64,000 bases of DNA from Methylocystis rosea SV97 (lineage in GTDB: Bacteria > Pseudomonadota > Alphaproteobacteria > Rhizobiales > Beijerinckiaceae): positions 868,001-932,000 of the forward strand of contig NZ_KB889963.1 of assembly GCF_000372845.1 (NCBI RefSeq), read 5' to 3'. Shown piece after piece: positions 52,963-62,776 of the stretch (the stretch's first letter is position 1; the number at the start of each line of letters is the position of its first letter). The position numbers were made by a program, and so were the translations under genes. A model generated the notes under the pieces. That model was given only the letters and a program-made list of their open reading frames with translations, searched no databases and was not told the DNA's origin.

Positions 52963-55479
52963 ATGAGCGACGTAAAAACTCCAATTTCTCTACGAATGCT
53001 GACTCAGTCGCTTCCGCGGACTCGTGCAGGAGACCTGACGTCGGTGAAGGCGCTGAGCGTTGCTGCGGCGCTTGCATCGAGCGTCAGCGCTTCGGCTCTG
53101 GCGCAATCCGCTTCGACGACGCTGCCGCCCGTTAAAGTCGACGCGCCGCAGGAGAAGCCACGCGCGGCGGCGCCGGCGAAACCCAAGCCCATCGCCGCCG
53201 CTCAGCCGCATCCGGCGCGTCATGCAGCCGCCAATCAGGCCTCGGGGCAGCGGCGCGGCGCGCCGGGCGCTTCAAGCGCCGGCGGCCAAGGCGCAGGCAG
53301 CGGAGGCCTTCCGATCTTCGCTGCGGCGCCCAACGCCAATCCTTACGCCGATCCGGTTGCGCCCTATAAGGTTGACCGCCTGTCTTCGCCGAAATTCACC
53401 GAGCCCGTGCTCAACACGCCGCGCACGATCACGGTGCTGACCAAGGAAGTGCTCGACGACAAGAACGCCTTCACGCTGCGCGAAATCGGTCGCAGCACGG
53501 CGGGCGTGACGCTGGGAACGGGCGAAGGCGGCAACGCGTTCGGCGATCGCTTCTTCATTCGCGGCTTCGACGTTCGCAACGACATCTTCGTCGACGGCGT
53601 GCGCGATCCTGGCGTCAGCATTCGCGAGAACTTCTATACCGAGCAGGTCGAAATTCTGCGCGGGCCGGGATCGACTTTCGCCGGTCGTGGCACTGCGGGC
53701 GGCGCGATCAACATCGTAACGAAACAAGCGACCGATCGCGATTTCGTCGAACTCAAAGCGATTGGCGGCTTTTCCGACCACATGAAGCGGGTGACAGCTG
53801 ACGTCAACAAAGTGATCAGCCCGATCCTCGCGGTGCGCGTCAATGGTCTTTATCATGACTCGAATGTCGCGGGCCGCAGCTTTGTCACCGACTATCGCGA
53901 CGGCGTCGCCGGCTCAGTGGTGTTCAAGCCGCTCGAGGACCTGACGCTGACCGCTCAATACACGCATGTCTATCAGAATGGCCTGCCGGACTTCGGCGTG
54001 CCGTATAACCGGATCTGGAATAGGCCGTTCCCCGAAGGCGTCATTCCTCGCTCCAACTGGTACGGTTTCCTCGACCGCGATTTCCAAGTTGCGATGCAGA
54101 ATTTCGGCACCTTCACTGCCCACTATCGCTACAACGACAATCTCGTATTCGACAATCGGTTCCGACAGAGCCGCTCCGTTCTGGACTATATCGGATCGCT
54201 GACGGGGAGCGCGGATCTATTCGCTTCGACAGTGAGAATCGGCGCGCAAAGCCGCTACCAGGTGGTGAACACGCTCGACAACCAGACAGAGGCGACGCTC
54301 AAAGTCGATACGGGACCGGTCAAGCATGCGCTCGTCGCCGGCGTGGAATTCGCCCGCGAAGGCGTAACGCGCACCAATTATCAGGGCCTCGCTTCCGAGT
54401 TGAACGGAATACCGACCGGCAACAACGTTACGTGTAACCTCTATCTTCCGTGCACCTATCTGCCGTTCCTCAACACGCCCTACCGCAATACCAATCCCAC
54501 GCGGATCGCCGTCGATACGAAATCAGGCTATCTGATCGAAACTGCGAACTATCAGGACGTCGTGATCGTGAACGGCGGCGCGCGCTTTGACGATTACAAC
54601 ATCACGAACCGCACTGAGACTCTTTCGACTTTCGCCAAGAGCCATTCTGGGCTGTTCAATTGGAACGCCGGCGTCGTTTTCAAGCCCTTGCCGAACGTCA
54701 GCGCCTACGCCGCCTACGCCACCTCGGCGACGCCCGTCGGAGCCGAGCTTGACGGCGGCGCGGCAAATTACGGCGGCTTGACGACGGCGTCGCAAATCTT
54801 TGCTCCCCAACTCAACAAGGCGGCGGAGGTCGGCCTGAAATGGGAGCTGTTCGACAGACACCTGCTCGCGACAGCCGCCTTCTTCAAGACGGATGTGAGC
54901 GGCGCTAGGGAAGTGAACTCCGGCACCACCACGGGCGACGCGTCCTATTACGTCCAGGGCGTCGATCTCGAGGTTGCGGGCAATATCACGGATAAGTGGA
55001 TGGTCCTTGGCGGCATCGTGCTGATGGACTCGCGGGTGACCAGCTCCTACGCGCGAACGAATATCGGTCTTCAACTCGCCAATATCGCGCATGAGTCCTT
55101 CAGCCTGCTCTCGAAGTACAAATTCGGCGACCTTATCGGCCTCGCTCCGAACGCGCTCGAATTTGGCGGCCAGGCCATCTACCGTTCCAGGATCTATGGC
55201 GGCAACAATATCGTCGCCAATGGCGGCACATCGTTCAACGCGTTTGGCTTGCCCACTCCGACCGCGACGAATTTTCTGAACGTTCCGACGATCCTGCCTT
55301 CGTACTGGCGCTTCGATGTTTTTGCTGAGGCCAAGATCGGTCAAAACATCACGATGAAGTTCTCGGTCAACAATCTCTTCGACCGCACAATCTATGACGC
55401 CTTCTATCAGACGTCGACGCCCTTCGCGCAGATGTCGCCCGGCCGCTCGGTCTATCTCGAAACGAGCATTTTGTTCTAG
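52963..55479 (+). CDS. TonB-dependent siderophore receptor
   Basis: The 838-residue protein has a long N-terminus with signal peptide (to ALAQS), a TonB-box-like [11 protein letters not shown], an Ala/Pro/Gln-rich linker, the plug domain (about 140-270: [45 protein letters not shown]) and a barrel ending [12 protein letters not shown]. Its plug resembles that of Fiu/CirA-type catecholate receptors. The following genes (PKHD hydroxylases, ExbB, ExbD, TonB) complete an iron-uptake operon. Confidence 0.93.
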   Translation: MSDVKTPISLRMLTQSLPRTRAGDLTSVKALSVAAALASSVSASALAQSASTTLPPVKVDAPQEKPRAAAPAKPKPIAAAQPHPARHAAANQASGQRRGAPGASSAGGQGAGSGGLPIFAAAPNANPYADPVAPYKVDRLSSPKFTEPVLNTPRTITVLTKEVLDDKNAFTLREIGRSTAGVTLGTGEGGNAFGDRFFIRGFDVRNDIFVDGVRDPGVSIRENFYTEQVEILRGPGSTFAGRGTAGGAINIVTKQATDRDFVELKAIGGFSDHMKRVTADVNKVISPILAVRVNGLYHDSNVAGRSFVTDYRDGVAGSVVFKPLEDLTLTAQYTHVYQNGLPDFGVPYNRIWNRPFPEGVIPRSNWYGFLDRDFQVAMQNFGTFTAHYRYNDNLVFDNRFRQSRSVLDYIGSLTGSADLFASTVRIGAQSRYQVVNTLDNQTEATLKVDTGPVKHALVAGVEFAREGVTRTNYQGLASELNGIPTGNNVTCNLYLPCTYLPFLNTPYRNTNPTRIAVDTKSGYLIETANYQDVVIVNGGARFDDYNITNRTETLSTFAKSHSGLFNWNAGVVFKPLPNVSAYAAYATSATPVGAELDGGAANYGGLTTASQIFAPQLNKAAEVGLKWELFDRHLLATAAFFKTDVSGAREVNSGTTTGDASYYVQGVDLEVAGNITDKWMVLGGIVLMDSRVTSSYARTNIGLQLANIAHESFSLLSKYKFGDLIGLAPNALEFGGQAIYRSRIYGGNNIVANGGTSFNAFGLPTPTATNFLNVPTILPSYWRFDVFAEAKIGQNITMKFSVNNLFDRTIYDAFYQTSTPFAQMSPGRSVYLETSILF

Positions 55480-55492
55480 GGGAGCGCTTCGA

Positions 55493-56176
55493 ATGCTTGC
55501 TCACATACAAGGCGCGCTTGATAGGAAGGAGGTCAACGTCCTTCGCGAGGCGATGGCGCAGGCGGCGTGGGAGGACGGCGCCTCCACCGCCGGGGCGAAC
55601 GCCGGCGAAGCGAAGCGCAACGAGCAACTCCCGCCTGACTCTGAAATCTCGCGCGCGCTCGGCAAGCGGCTGCTCTCGTCGCTCCTCGCCAATGCCGCTT
55701 TCGTTTCAACGGCTGTCCCGCTGCGCATCTATCCGCCGTTGTTCAACCGCTACGGCGTCGGCGACCACTTCGATCCGCATGTCGACAATGCGATACGCGG
55801 CGACGCCCTGACCGGCGCGCGTATCCGCGTTGACCTCGCCGCGACTGTGCTTCTTTCTGATCCCGGCGAATATGAGGGCGGCGAACTGATCGTTGAAGAC
55901 ATCTATGGTTCAAGGCGCTTCAAGCCGCCGGCTGGCGACCTCATTCTTTATTCGGCCGGCAGTCTGCATATGGTGACCCCCGTCACCAGCGGCCTACGTC
56001 TCGCCTCATTTTTGTGGCTGCAAAGCATGATCCGCGCCGACGAGGCGCGCAGCCTCGTTTGCGATCTCGACGAATCGATACAAGAGCTCGCGCCGCGCGT
56101 GGGCGCGGACGATCCGGATCTGCGCAAGCTGGTGACCGTGTACCACAATCTCATCCGCTACTGGGGAGAAGCATAG
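55493..56176 (+). CDS. PKHD-type Fe(II)/2-oxoglutarate hydroxylase, copy 1
   Basis: The 227-residue protein starts [20 protein letters not shown], 13 bp after the receptor stop. It is a YbiX/PiuC-type prolyl-4-hydroxylase-like enzyme. Iron ligands are present: HVD in [11 protein letters not shown] and the distal His in [14 protein letters not shown], followed by the Arg for 2-oxoglutarate (LRLASFLW). In E. coli and Pseudomonas the homologue accompanies the Fiu/PiuA receptor. Its substrate is unknown. Confidence 0.92.
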   Translation: MLAHIQGALDRKEVNVLREAMAQAAWEDGASTAGANAGEAKRNEQLPPDSEISRALGKRLLSSLLANAAFVSTAVPLRIYPPLFNRYGVGDHFDPHVDNAIRGDALTGARIRVDLAATVLLSDPGEYEGGELIVEDIYGSRRFKPPAGDLILYSAGSLHMVTPVTSGLRLASFLWLQSMIRADEARSLVCDLDESIQELAPRVGADDPDLRKLVTVYHNLIRYWGEA

Positions 56177-56181
56177 CGCTG

Positions 56182-56865
56182 ATGCTTATTTGCATACCCG
56201 AAGTTCTTTCCAAGCAGCAGGTGGCCTTTTTTCGCGCGGCCATGGACCGGGCGGCGTGGGAGGACGGCCGAGCCACCGCTGGTTCGCAGTCCTCTCTGGT
56301 GAAGAACAATCTTCAACTGCCGCAAGCCGGCGACGTCGCGCGCGAACTTGGCGAACATGTGCTTGAGGCGCTTGCGCAGTCGTCGATGTTCGTCTCGGCG
56401 GCGTTGCCGCACAAGATTTTTCCGCCGCTCTTCAATCGCTATGGCGTTGGGCACGACTTCGGATTGCACGTCGATAATGCGATCCGCGGCATTCCCGGAA
56501 CGCCGATTCGCATTCGCACGGATCTTTCTTGCACGTTGTTCCTCTCGGAGGCGGACGAGTACGATGGCGGTGAATTAGTGATTGAGGATCGGGTCGGACA
56601 GCAGGAAGTGAAACTTCCCGCAGGCGATCTCGTGCTTTATCCTTCAACGAGTCTTCATCTTGTCAAAGGCGTCACGCGTGGCGAGCGCATCGCCTCGTTT
56701 TTTTGGATGCAGAGCATGATTCGAGACAATGTGGCGCGCGCTTTGCTCTTCGATCTCGACCAGGCCATCCAATCCCTGACGACTCGGCTGGGCGCCGGCG
56801 ATCCTGCCTGCGTCAAAATGTCGGGCGTTTATCACAATCTGATCCGAACATGGGCTGAAGCATGA
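56182..56865 (+). CDS. PKHD-type Fe(II)/2-oxoglutarate hydroxylase, copy 2
   Basis: The 227-residue protein is a paralogue of the preceding gene (same length, [20 protein letters not shown] start, [32 protein letters not shown]). All iron and 2-oxoglutarate ligands are kept. The genes are 5 bp apart and it overlaps exbB by 4 bp. Two tandem copies suggest two substrates or a heteromer. Confidence 0.92.
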   Translation: MLICIPEVLSKQQVAFFRAAMDRAAWEDGRATAGSQSSLVKNNLQLPQAGDVARELGEHVLEALAQSSMFVSAALPHKIFPPLFNRYGVGHDFGLHVDNAIRGIPGTPIRIRTDLSCTLFLSEADEYDGGELVIEDRVGQQEVKLPAGDLVLYPSTSLHLVKGVTRGERIASFFWMQSMIRDNVARALLFDLDQAIQSLTTRLGAGDPACVKMSGVYHNLIRTWAEA

Positions 56866-57671
56866 AACGTTCTTTGCAGTTTCTCGTGATCTCAATCATC
56901 GCGCTTCTCGCTGCGCAGAGCGTCGCAGCCGCACCAGGGTCGCCAGCGCTCGACGCAGCGATAGCGGCCACTAAACCGCATGATCTTTCTGTGTGGACGA
57001 TGTTCGTCAACGCCGACATCGTCGTGAAGATCGTGATGATCGGCTTGTTGTTGGCGTCCGTCGCGACATGGACGATCCTCATCGCCAAAACGATCGAATT
57101 GAAACGGTCGCGCGAGCGCGTGACGACGGCGATACGCCGCCTCTCCGAGGCGCGCGGCCTCTCCGAGGCGCGACTGGCGCTTGGCGGCGGCGACCGTTTG
57201 ACGCAGGCGCTGCTTGGCGAGGCGACGCGGGAATTGAAGCTTTCGTCCGATATTCTTGCGGCGCCGGGCGTCAAGGAGCGCATTGCAGCGTGCTTCGCCG
57301 AAATCGAACGCGCCGAAGCGCTTTCGATCAAGCGCGGCACCGGACTGCTCGCCTCCGTCGGATCGACGGGCCCCTTCATCGGACTGTTCGGCACCGTCTG
57401 GGGCATCATGAACAGCTTCATCGGCATTTCCAAAGCGCAGACCACCAATCTGGCCGTCGTCGCGCCCGGCATCGCCGAAGCGCTGCTCGCGACGGCGATC
57501 GGCCTCTTCGCCGCCATCCCGGCGGTGCTCATCTACAATCATCTTGCGCGCCAGGCGACGTCCTATCTGGAACTCGTCTCTAATCTCGCCGGCGAGTTGC
57601 TTCGCATCGTCTCGCGCGACCTCGATCGCGCCGGACAAGCCTCCACAAACAAGATTCATGCGGCGGAGTAG
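56862..57671 (+). CDS. exbB: ExbB proton channel subunit
   Basis: The 269-residue protein has an N-terminal signal-like segment, then three membrane helices in the ExbB/TolQ plan, with the conserved [26 protein letters not shown] region and [23 protein letters not shown]. With ExbD and TonB it uses the proton gradient to power outer-membrane receptors. The N-terminal extension is typical of alphaproteobacterial ExbB. Confidence 0.95.
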   Translation: MKRSLQFLVISIIALLAAQSVAAAPGSPALDAAIAATKPHDLSVWTMFVNADIVVKIVMIGLLLASVATWTILIAKTIELKRSRERVTTAIRRLSEARGLSEARLALGGGDRLTQALLGEATRELKLSSDILAAPGVKERIAACFAEIERAEALSIKRGTGLLASVGSTGPFIGLFGTVWGIMNSFIGISKAQTTNLAVVAPGIAEALLATAIGLFAAIPAVLIYNHLARQATSYLELVSNLAGELLRIVSRDLDRAGQASTNKIHAAE

Positions 57672-57674
57672 ATC

Positions 57675-58100
57675 ATGGCCGTTCATCTCAAAAGCGATCT
57701 TCAGGAAACGCACGAAATCAACGTCACGCCGTTTATCGACGTGATGCTCGTGCTGCTCATCATCTTCATGGTGGCGGCCCCCCTCGCCACTGTCGATCTT
57801 CCGGTCGATCTACCGGCTTCCAACGCCGCGCCGCATGAAAAACCCGACAAGCCGATTTACGTGACGATCCAGGGCGACCTCGCGCTCGCCCTGGGCGAGA
57901 CGCCCGTCAAACGCAACGATCTCGTTTCGGCACTCGACGGGCTCCTGGGCGACAAGTCGAAACGCATCTTTTTGCGAGCCGACACCAGCGTGCCCTATGG
58001 CGAGATGATGGCGATCTTGGAGCGTCTGCGCGCTGGCGGTTATCTGCGCGTGGCGCTCGTCGCGCTCGACGCCGGCGGCAAGGAGCAGGCCCCGCAATGA
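57675..58100 (+). CDS. exbD: ExbD
   Basis: The 141-residue protein has the single N-terminal membrane helix with the essential Asp (NVTPFIDVMLVLLIIFMVAAP) and a periplasmic domain. It starts 3 bp after exbB and overlaps tonB by 4 bp. Confidence 0.95.
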   Translation: MAVHLKSDLQETHEINVTPFIDVMLVLLIIFMVAAPLATVDLPVDLPASNAAPHEKPDKPIYVTIQGDLALALGETPVKRNDLVSALDGLLGDKSKRIFLRADTSVPYGEMMAILERLRAGGYLRVALVALDAGGKEQAPQ

Positions 58101-58888
58101 GCGCCGCCGCCGCTCTCCAGAAGCCGCAGTCGAACGGCAAGCTTTGGGGCGCCGCAGTCGCCCTGGCGCTGTTTCTGCACGTCGGCGGCGCCGTCGCCGC
58201 GCTGGTGACCTTACGGGGCGACTTCGACGAGGACGCGTCCGGCGCTCCAGCGATTGAATTGTCTCTCGAGCCCGCCGCGCCGCGAGACGCCGAGGCCGCG
58301 GATCTGCCGCCTGGACCGCTCTCTGACGAAGCGGCCGCCGCTGCGCCTTCCGTCGCCGCATCAGAGGCGAAGGAGACGAACGAAGAGCGGATCACCCACG
58401 CCGAGTCGGAAGACGCCGAGTTCACGCACAACGTTCGTCCGGAGAAGCCGATCGAGGAGGAGAAGAAACATCAGGCGCAGCCGGTCGTCTCGGCCGAGTC
58501 TGCCGCCTCCGAGGCGACTGCGCCGCCCAAGTCCGACGCCGACCGGCAATCCGACAGGCCCATGGCGCCTGTTCAAGGGGCTGACGCCGTCGCCAACGCC
58601 GTGAAGCTGACGTGGCAAAAGGCCTTGCTCTCGCATCTCAACCGACACAAGCGCTATCCAGCCGCCGCCGGTCGTCGATCCGCCGAAGCGAGCGTTTCGT
58701 TCACGCTCGACAGGCACGGCCATGTCGTCAGCTACAGCATCAAGCGTTCTGCGGGACATCCACTCTTCGACGACGCTGCGCTCGCGATGATGAAGCGGGC
58801 CGACCCCGTTCCGCCGCCGCCGCCGGTGATCGCAGACGAGGGGCTGACCTTCGAAGTGCCCGTGCAATTTCGCATTGGCAAGAAATAG
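58097..58888 (+). CDS. tonB: TonB
   Basis: The 263-residue protein has an N-terminal membrane helix (WGAAVALALFLHVGGAVAALV), a Glu/Ala/Lys-rich periplasmic spacer in place of the usual Pro-Lys run, and the C-terminal TonB domain (HLNRHKRYPAAAGRRSAEAS ... GHPLFDDAALAMMKRADPVP). It may energise both receptors of this window. Confidence 0.93.
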   Translation: MSAAAALQKPQSNGKLWGAAVALALFLHVGGAVAALVTLRGDFDEDASGAPAIELSLEPAAPRDAEAADLPPGPLSDEAAAAAPSVAASEAKETNEERITHAESEDAEFTHNVRPEKPIEEEKKHQAQPVVSAESAASEATAPPKSDADRQSDRPMAPVQGADAVANAVKLTWQKALLSHLNRHKRYPAAAGRRSAEASVSFTLDRHGHVVSYSIKRSAGHPLFDDAALAMMKRADPVPPPPPVIADEGLTFEVPVQFRIGKK

Positions 58889-59101
58889 CTGCGGCTGGAT
58901 CGAACGGCGGCGGTTCGAGAGCCGGAGGCTTCCGACCCGCCGCTAAGAAAAATCCAGCTGCGACTGAACCTTGTGAAGGTTAGTTTGGGGTTCTCCACAG
59001 CGCTTATTTGCGGCTAAGCTTTTCTATTCCTTAAAATATTTGGAGCATGGTCGGAACAGATTTTCGAATCGGCGCTTCATTCCCCGTGTGGAGAGCTGCT
59101 C

Positions 59102-59308
59102 ATGCCGCCACATGAAAACCGAGCGAGACTGACAGAGACGACCATGAGAGGAAATCGACACCTACGCGATGCTGTTGATGCGGAGCCGAGCGTGAAGCGG
59201 CTCGGTGAGCAGCTTAGGCGCCAATTTTCCGATATTGCTTCGGAGCCGCTGCCTGACGACATGCTGGCCCTTCTGGAAGAGCTTAACCAGATAAGCGCGG
59301 TCGAGTGA
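59102..59308 (+). CDS. NepR-like anti-sigma factor, copy 1
   Basis: The 68-residue protein (54 from an internal ATG at 59144) contains LGEQLRRQFSDIASEPLPDD followed by MLALLEELN. This matches the NepR core, in which a helix IGxxLRxxYDDVVxEPVPDR continues into FLDLLxxLD. NepR sequesters the EcfG sigma factor and is released by PhyR in the alphaproteobacterial general stress response. No ecfG or phyR gene is in the window. Confidence 0.75.
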   Translation: MPPHENRARLTETTMRGNRHLRDAVDAEPSVKRLGEQLRRQFSDIASEPLPDDMLALLEELNQISAVE

Positions 59309-59331
59309 CGCGCAGAGAGATTTCTCGAATC

Positions 59332-59523
59332 TCAGCGCATCTTTTTCGGACGATCCCCGAAGTCCAGTTTGATCAGGAGATCTTTGAGGTCCTCTGGCGC
59401 CGGCCTCATGATCAAGTCGAGATATAAAAGTGAGAAGCGCCTTCCGAGCGCCTCGCTTATGGAGCGCCGAAGCAGCGCTCTCTTGCCCTGTCTAAGAGCG
59501 AGCTTCGAAGACGCGGCAGTCAT
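59332..59523 (-). CDS. NepR-like anti-sigma factor, copy 2
   Basis: The 63-residue protein (from MTAASSKLALRQGKRAL) has LGRRFSLLYLDLIMRPAPED followed by LKDLLIKLD, a residue-for-residue fit to the NepR core pattern, including the P-x-P and the closing LD. Its start overlaps the upstream small gene by 4 bp. It runs tail to tail with NepR-like copy 1, with 23 bp between stops. Confidence 0.65.
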   Translation of the reverse strand: MTAASSKLALRQGKRALLRRSISEALGRRFSLLYLDLIMRPAPEDLKDLLIKLDFGDRPKKMR

Positions 59524-59708
59524 GGCGAACGCGCCTCCTGCTTGAACAGCGACTGCCAAGCAGAGAGTTCATCGCGCATGTGCTTGCGCGCGGGCATACG
59601 TTCGGCTGATCGATCCGAAAAGCGGAACGCGCCGCCGCCACGGGAAGCGTGCGATTTGCCGCGTTTCGGTCGATATTCGACGGTGAACGGGCGAACAGTT
59701 TTCTTCAT
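59520..59708 (-). CDS. small basic protein cotranscribed with NepR-like copy 2
   Basis: The 62-residue protein starts MKKTVRPFTVEYRPKRGKSH and ends in a helix (HMRDELSAWQSLFKQEA). A VRPFTVEYRPKRG-like start recurs in small Rhizobiales proteins of unknown function. It overlaps the next gene by 4 bp (ATGA), so the two are coupled. Confidence 0.6.
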   Translation of the reverse strand: MKKTVRPFTVEYRPKRGKSHASRGGGAFRFSDRSAERMPARKHMRDELSAWQSLFKQEARSP

Positions 59709-59825
59709 CGACAGACCTTCGTCTTGGGAGAGCGTCTATAAAACCTCGGGGCCAAGCCAGATGTTCCGGCGCTCTAAAGGCTGGACGCAATTTCGCGAAC
59801 ATTGCTCGCGCGCGGTTTGACCGCA

Positions 59826-59865
59826 TTTCAAAATGAAAACGCCGGCGAAGGTATCTCGCCGGCGT
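59826..59865 (-). terminator. rho-independent terminator of the CsbD gene
   Basis: On the minus strand, ACGCCGGCGA and TCGCCGGCGT form a perfect 10-bp stem with a 7-base loop, followed by TTTCATTTTG. It lies 20 bp after the CsbD stop. Confidence 0.85.
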
Positions 59866-59885
59866 CTTGCAATGATGGGCTGGAG

Positions 59886-60083
59886 TTAGTGGCGCGACAT
59901 CCAGCTGTCGACCTGTTCCTTGGCCTTGTCCTTGGCGACGCCGTAGCGCTCCTGGATCATGCCTTCGAGCTGCTCGCGGTTCCCGTTGATGCGCGTAATG
60001 TCATCGTCGGTGAGCTTGCCCCACTGCTCCTTCACGTTTCCGGTGAACTTCTTCCAGTTGCCTTCGATCATGTCCCAGTTCAT
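59886..60083 (-). CDS. CsbD-family stress protein
   Basis: The 65-residue protein starts MNWDMIEGNWKKFTGNVKEQ and ends KDKAKEQVDSWMSRH, the CsbD pattern. A GAGGA site precedes the start. CsbD proteins are abundant under general stress; function unknown. Its place beside NepR-like genes agrees with membership of the general stress regulon. Confidence 0.93.
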   Translation of the reverse strand: MNWDMIEGNWKKFTGNVKEQWGKLTDDDITRINGNREQLEGMIQERYGVAKDKAKEQVDSWMSRH

Positions 60084-60388
60084 GAATTCCTCCTGGTCAG
60101 AAGGCGGCCGCAGTCGCGGCGATGCCTTTGGAAAGCCGAGCCCGGGCCTAGCTTTCACGAGCATTAGAACTTTTCACCGGCCTAGATGTTCCCTGTCGAC
60201 TTCCGCTCCCGCTATAAATTAGCAGTCTAGCCCATGTCTGGAGCGATCGCTTCTCGCTCGCCAAGCTTGAGAGTTCTGGCCTGTGCCTGCGCTATATTGA
60301 AAGGGTCGCGCACGCACATAGGAAGCGGCGCCACCGCATCTCGATTTCACGGTCGCGGCCGCGTCCTCGCCAAAGGCGACAAATTGCG
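60084..60388. other. gap upstream of csbD
   Basis: These 305 bp contain the csbD promoter and the downstream end of the J-domain gene. No gene, RNA or repeat is recognised. Confidence 0.5.
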
Positions 60389-60862
60389 TCAACCCGTCAT
60401 CGTGAGGCGCTTGAGCAGCGCGTCACGCGCCTCGACGATGCGACGGTATTGTTCGTCGCTGCCGCCTGCATCGGGATGTGCGGTCTTGGCCAACTGACGG
60501 AAGGCGGCGTTGATCTCGGACAGATTGAGCAGGCCCTCGAATGGCAGCCCGAGAATTTCCCGATGATCATGGTCATCGTCGATATCCATCCGAAACAATA
60601 GCGTGCGGCGCTTTTCTCGCGCCTCGAGACGCAGATCGAGCTGATCCTCTTGCCATCGCTGGCGCGACATAACCAGACATTCGCCAAAGGCGATCCGGCC
60701 CAGCGTTTCAAGTTCGTCAAGACTGAAGGGCCCCACGACGCCATAGGGCGGCGCCAGAGACGCCTTCCTGCCGGTCTCGTCATGCTGGATATCGCCGATG
60801 GTCGCCATATCCAATATTCCCATCGAGCCGTTCCAGACGACCCATTCCTCTTTGTCCGCCAT
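60389..60862 (-). CDS. J-domain protein with unknown N-terminus
   Basis: The 157-residue protein has an unassigned N-terminal part (MADKEEWVVWNGSMGILDMA ... RWQEDQLDLRLEAREKR) and a C-terminal J domain (about 98-155) with the HPD motif intact (LAKTAHPDAGGSDEQYRRI). J proteins recruit and stimulate DnaK. The N-terminal region probably selects the client. It is divergent from the SRPBCC gene. Confidence 0.85.
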   Translation of the reverse strand: MADKEEWVVWNGSMGILDMATIGDIQHDETGRKASLAPPYGVVGPFSLDELETLGRIAFGECLVMSRQRWQEDQLDLRLEAREKRRTLLFRMDIDDDHDHREILGLPFEGLLNLSEINAAFRQLAKTAHPDAGGSDEQYRRIVEARDALLKRLTMTG

Positions 60863-61034
60863 ACGGAGCGCTCATGCGTGACCCGACCCCGCGCTTCGCC
60901 TTTTTTGAACAAAAGCGTTCACGAGAGCTGTACTGAGAGCCATGCATGTTCAGAGCCAAAGGCGCATGCTGCGTGAGAAGCCGAGCCGCGGCGTCGACAA
61001 ACGCATGATGTCTACTTCCGCGCCGCCCGCGGGC

Positions 61035-61051
61035 TTGGCTTGAGCCTTGCA
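61035..61051 (+). promoter_or_regulatory. sigma-54-like promoter
   Basis: TTGGC (61035-61039), 7 bases and TTGCA (61047-61051) have the exact spacing of -24/-12 elements; the inner ACG of the -24 box is not kept. It would start a transcript about 17 bp before the GTG of the SRPBCC gene. A similar but degenerate block lies about 100 bp upstream (60930-60960). Confidence 0.45.
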
Positions 61052-61079
61052 TGTTAGGGGCTAACGGGAGCAGGACTCG

Positions 61080-61550
61080 GTGCTTGACGCTACACAGACA
61101 CGCAGCCTCACGACAGAGAAGGACCTCGAACATCCGATCGAGGCGGTTTGGCGCGCGATGACAGATTCGGAGTGGCTGGCCGTTTGGTTCTTTCCAAATG
61201 ACGTTGAGCCGGTTGTCGGCCACAAGTTCACGATCTGGAGCCGCCCGATCGAGCGTTGGGACGGCGAGTTCAAGTGCCAGGTTCTCGCTGTGGAGCCCGG
61301 TCGTATGTTGCGTTTCAGCTGGTCGGGCGGTGATGACGAGCTGAAGGGTTTTGGCCGATACATCGACACGACAGTTACGTGGACGATCTCGCAGCTGCCG
61401 GATGGCGGCACGCATTTTGTTTTTATGCAGGAAGGAATCGACGCTGCCCCTACGGCGGACGCGGTCTACGACGTCATGCTCAAAGGCTCGCAGAGCGTGT
61501 TGAACTCTCTTGCCAAAAGACTCCCTGACCTCATCGAACACGGCGCCTGA
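61080..61550 (+). CDS. SRPBCC (AHSA1-like) protein
   Basis: The 156-residue protein starts with GTG (LDATQTRSLTTEKDLEHPIE) and has an AHSA1-type SRPBCC fold: EAVWRAMTDSEWLAVWFFPN, EPGRMLRFSW, TVTWTISQLPDGGTHFVFMQ and a C-terminal helix. Members bind hydrophobic ligands or stimulate Hsp90. The J-domain gene lies head to head with it. A sigma-54-like promoter suggests control with nitrogen fixation. Confidence 0.85.
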   Translation: MLDATQTRSLTTEKDLEHPIEAVWRAMTDSEWLAVWFFPNDVEPVVGHKFTIWSRPIERWDGEFKCQVLAVEPGRMLRFSWSGGDDELKGFGRYIDTTVTWTISQLPDGGTHFVFMQEGIDAAPTADAVYDVMLKGSQSVLNSLAKRLPDLIEHGA

Positions 61551-61605
61551 AACGCCGCGCTTGCCCGAGCTTATCGGAGCGGCGACCAGGCGAGCTCAGA
61601 GCAAC

Positions 61606-62712
61606 ATGTCAGCCACATTCTCAGATTCGACGAGCGAGCCTAACGCGCCCATCACACCCGCCGTCGACGACGACACATGCGTCGCGGCCGCGCCGCTCGA
61701 CTTTTCCGGCGCATCGCTCTTCTTTCCGGAGAATTTTGCAGGATCAACGCTTCGCACGGATGCGCCGATAGGTTCGCCGCAATCAGCGGCGGAAGTCGCG
61801 GCGCTCTCGGATGCTTTATGCGCGAAGATTTCGCCCGTTTCTTTTGGCGACCACGTGTTTTTGCGTCCCTCCGAGTCCGATGCCTGGCGTGCCGCCGTCG
61901 AAATGGTTCGGCGCTACCATCGCCTCGTCGGTCGCCCCAAGCGCCGACGGTTCATTGTCTGCGTCGGGCCTGCTGATGCAACGGCCAGTCTTCCGCCCGG
62001 CCTTGAGGGCGACGACGAGATCGTCACTCTCCGAACCGACGATCATGCCGCATTGCAGGCGGAAGTCGATGTGAGGACCGCGGCAATTCTGATCGCGCCG
62101 GTTAGGACGCAAGCCGGTTTTGAGGTCGTCTCAGGAAGCGTCCTCGCCAGACTGCGCGAGACCGCAGACGAATATGGGCTCATACTCGGTTTCGACGAAA
62201 CCTTTTGCGGCCTCGGCCGCTCAGGCATGCTTTGGGCGCACGAATGGACCGGCGTCACCCCGGACCTGATGGTCGCCCGTCATTCGCCTGCGGACGCCCC
62301 GCCGCTGGCTGCGCTCGTCGTTACGCAAAGACTGGCGCGAGGGGCGCTCGGCGGCTCGACGCTCGCTGACGGGGCCGCGCTTCTAGCCGGGCACGCCCTT
62401 GTCGACGCTCTCTCGACGCCAGGCTTTCAGGAGCGCGTGCAGAACCGAAGCTGGTATCTCGAAGACCAGCTGTCCGCGTTGTTTTATCGGCGTCGTGCAG
62501 CCTTTACGGCGCTGGATGGCCTTGGCCTGATGCAGGCGCTAACGCTCGCGGGAGACGCGGAGCCCATGCGCGCGAAATTGGCCGTGCAGGGGCTCCTCAC
62601 GCGCGCGATGGGGTCGGTTCTGGGTTTATTTCCGCCGCTCTCAGTTGAGGAAAGCGACATCGATGCGGCGGTATCCTGCATCGAAATCGTTTGCGCGCAG
62701 GAGGAACGATGA
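61606..62712 (+). CDS. class-III aminotransferase-like protein without the catalytic lysine
   Basis: Start at MSATFSDSTSEPNAP; 368 residues. The core FDETFCGLGRSGMLWAHEWT and the following TPDL match the class-III (ArgD/acetylornithine) aminotransferase pattern. However, the Schiff-base Lys in the next motif (LAKGLGGG) is replaced: the protein reads VARHSPADAP. The FHG cofactor-stacking motif is also missing. It is shorter than usual (about 400). It is likely a non-catalytic relative; another gene with lost ligands follows 64 bp later. Confidence 0.8.
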   Translation: MSATFSDSTSEPNAPITPAVDDDTCVAAAPLDFSGASLFFPENFAGSTLRTDAPIGSPQSAAEVAALSDALCAKISPVSFGDHVFLRPSESDAWRAAVEMVRRYHRLVGRPKRRRFIVCVGPADATASLPPGLEGDDEIVTLRTDDHAALQAEVDVRTAAILIAPVRTQAGFEVVSGSVLARLRETADEYGLILGFDETFCGLGRSGMLWAHEWTGVTPDLMVARHSPADAPPLAALVVTQRLARGALGGSTLADGAALLAGHALVDALSTPGFQERVQNRSWYLEDQLSALFYRRRAAFTALDGLGLMQALTLAGDAEPMRAKLAVQGLLTRAMGSVLGLFPPLSVEESDIDAAVSCIEIVCAQEER

Positions 62713-62776
62713 GCGCGCGAGGCGTTTGCTTCCGCCTCACTGACGCATTCCCTCAAATCGCGGACCGTTCAACATC

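Noticed and set aside
60930-61062. Direct repeat GAGCC(A/T)TGCATGTT near 60937 and 61042
   Set aside because: Only about 18 bp long and imperfect; probably a duplicated promoter-like element and noted with the sigma-54-like site rather than as a repeat family.
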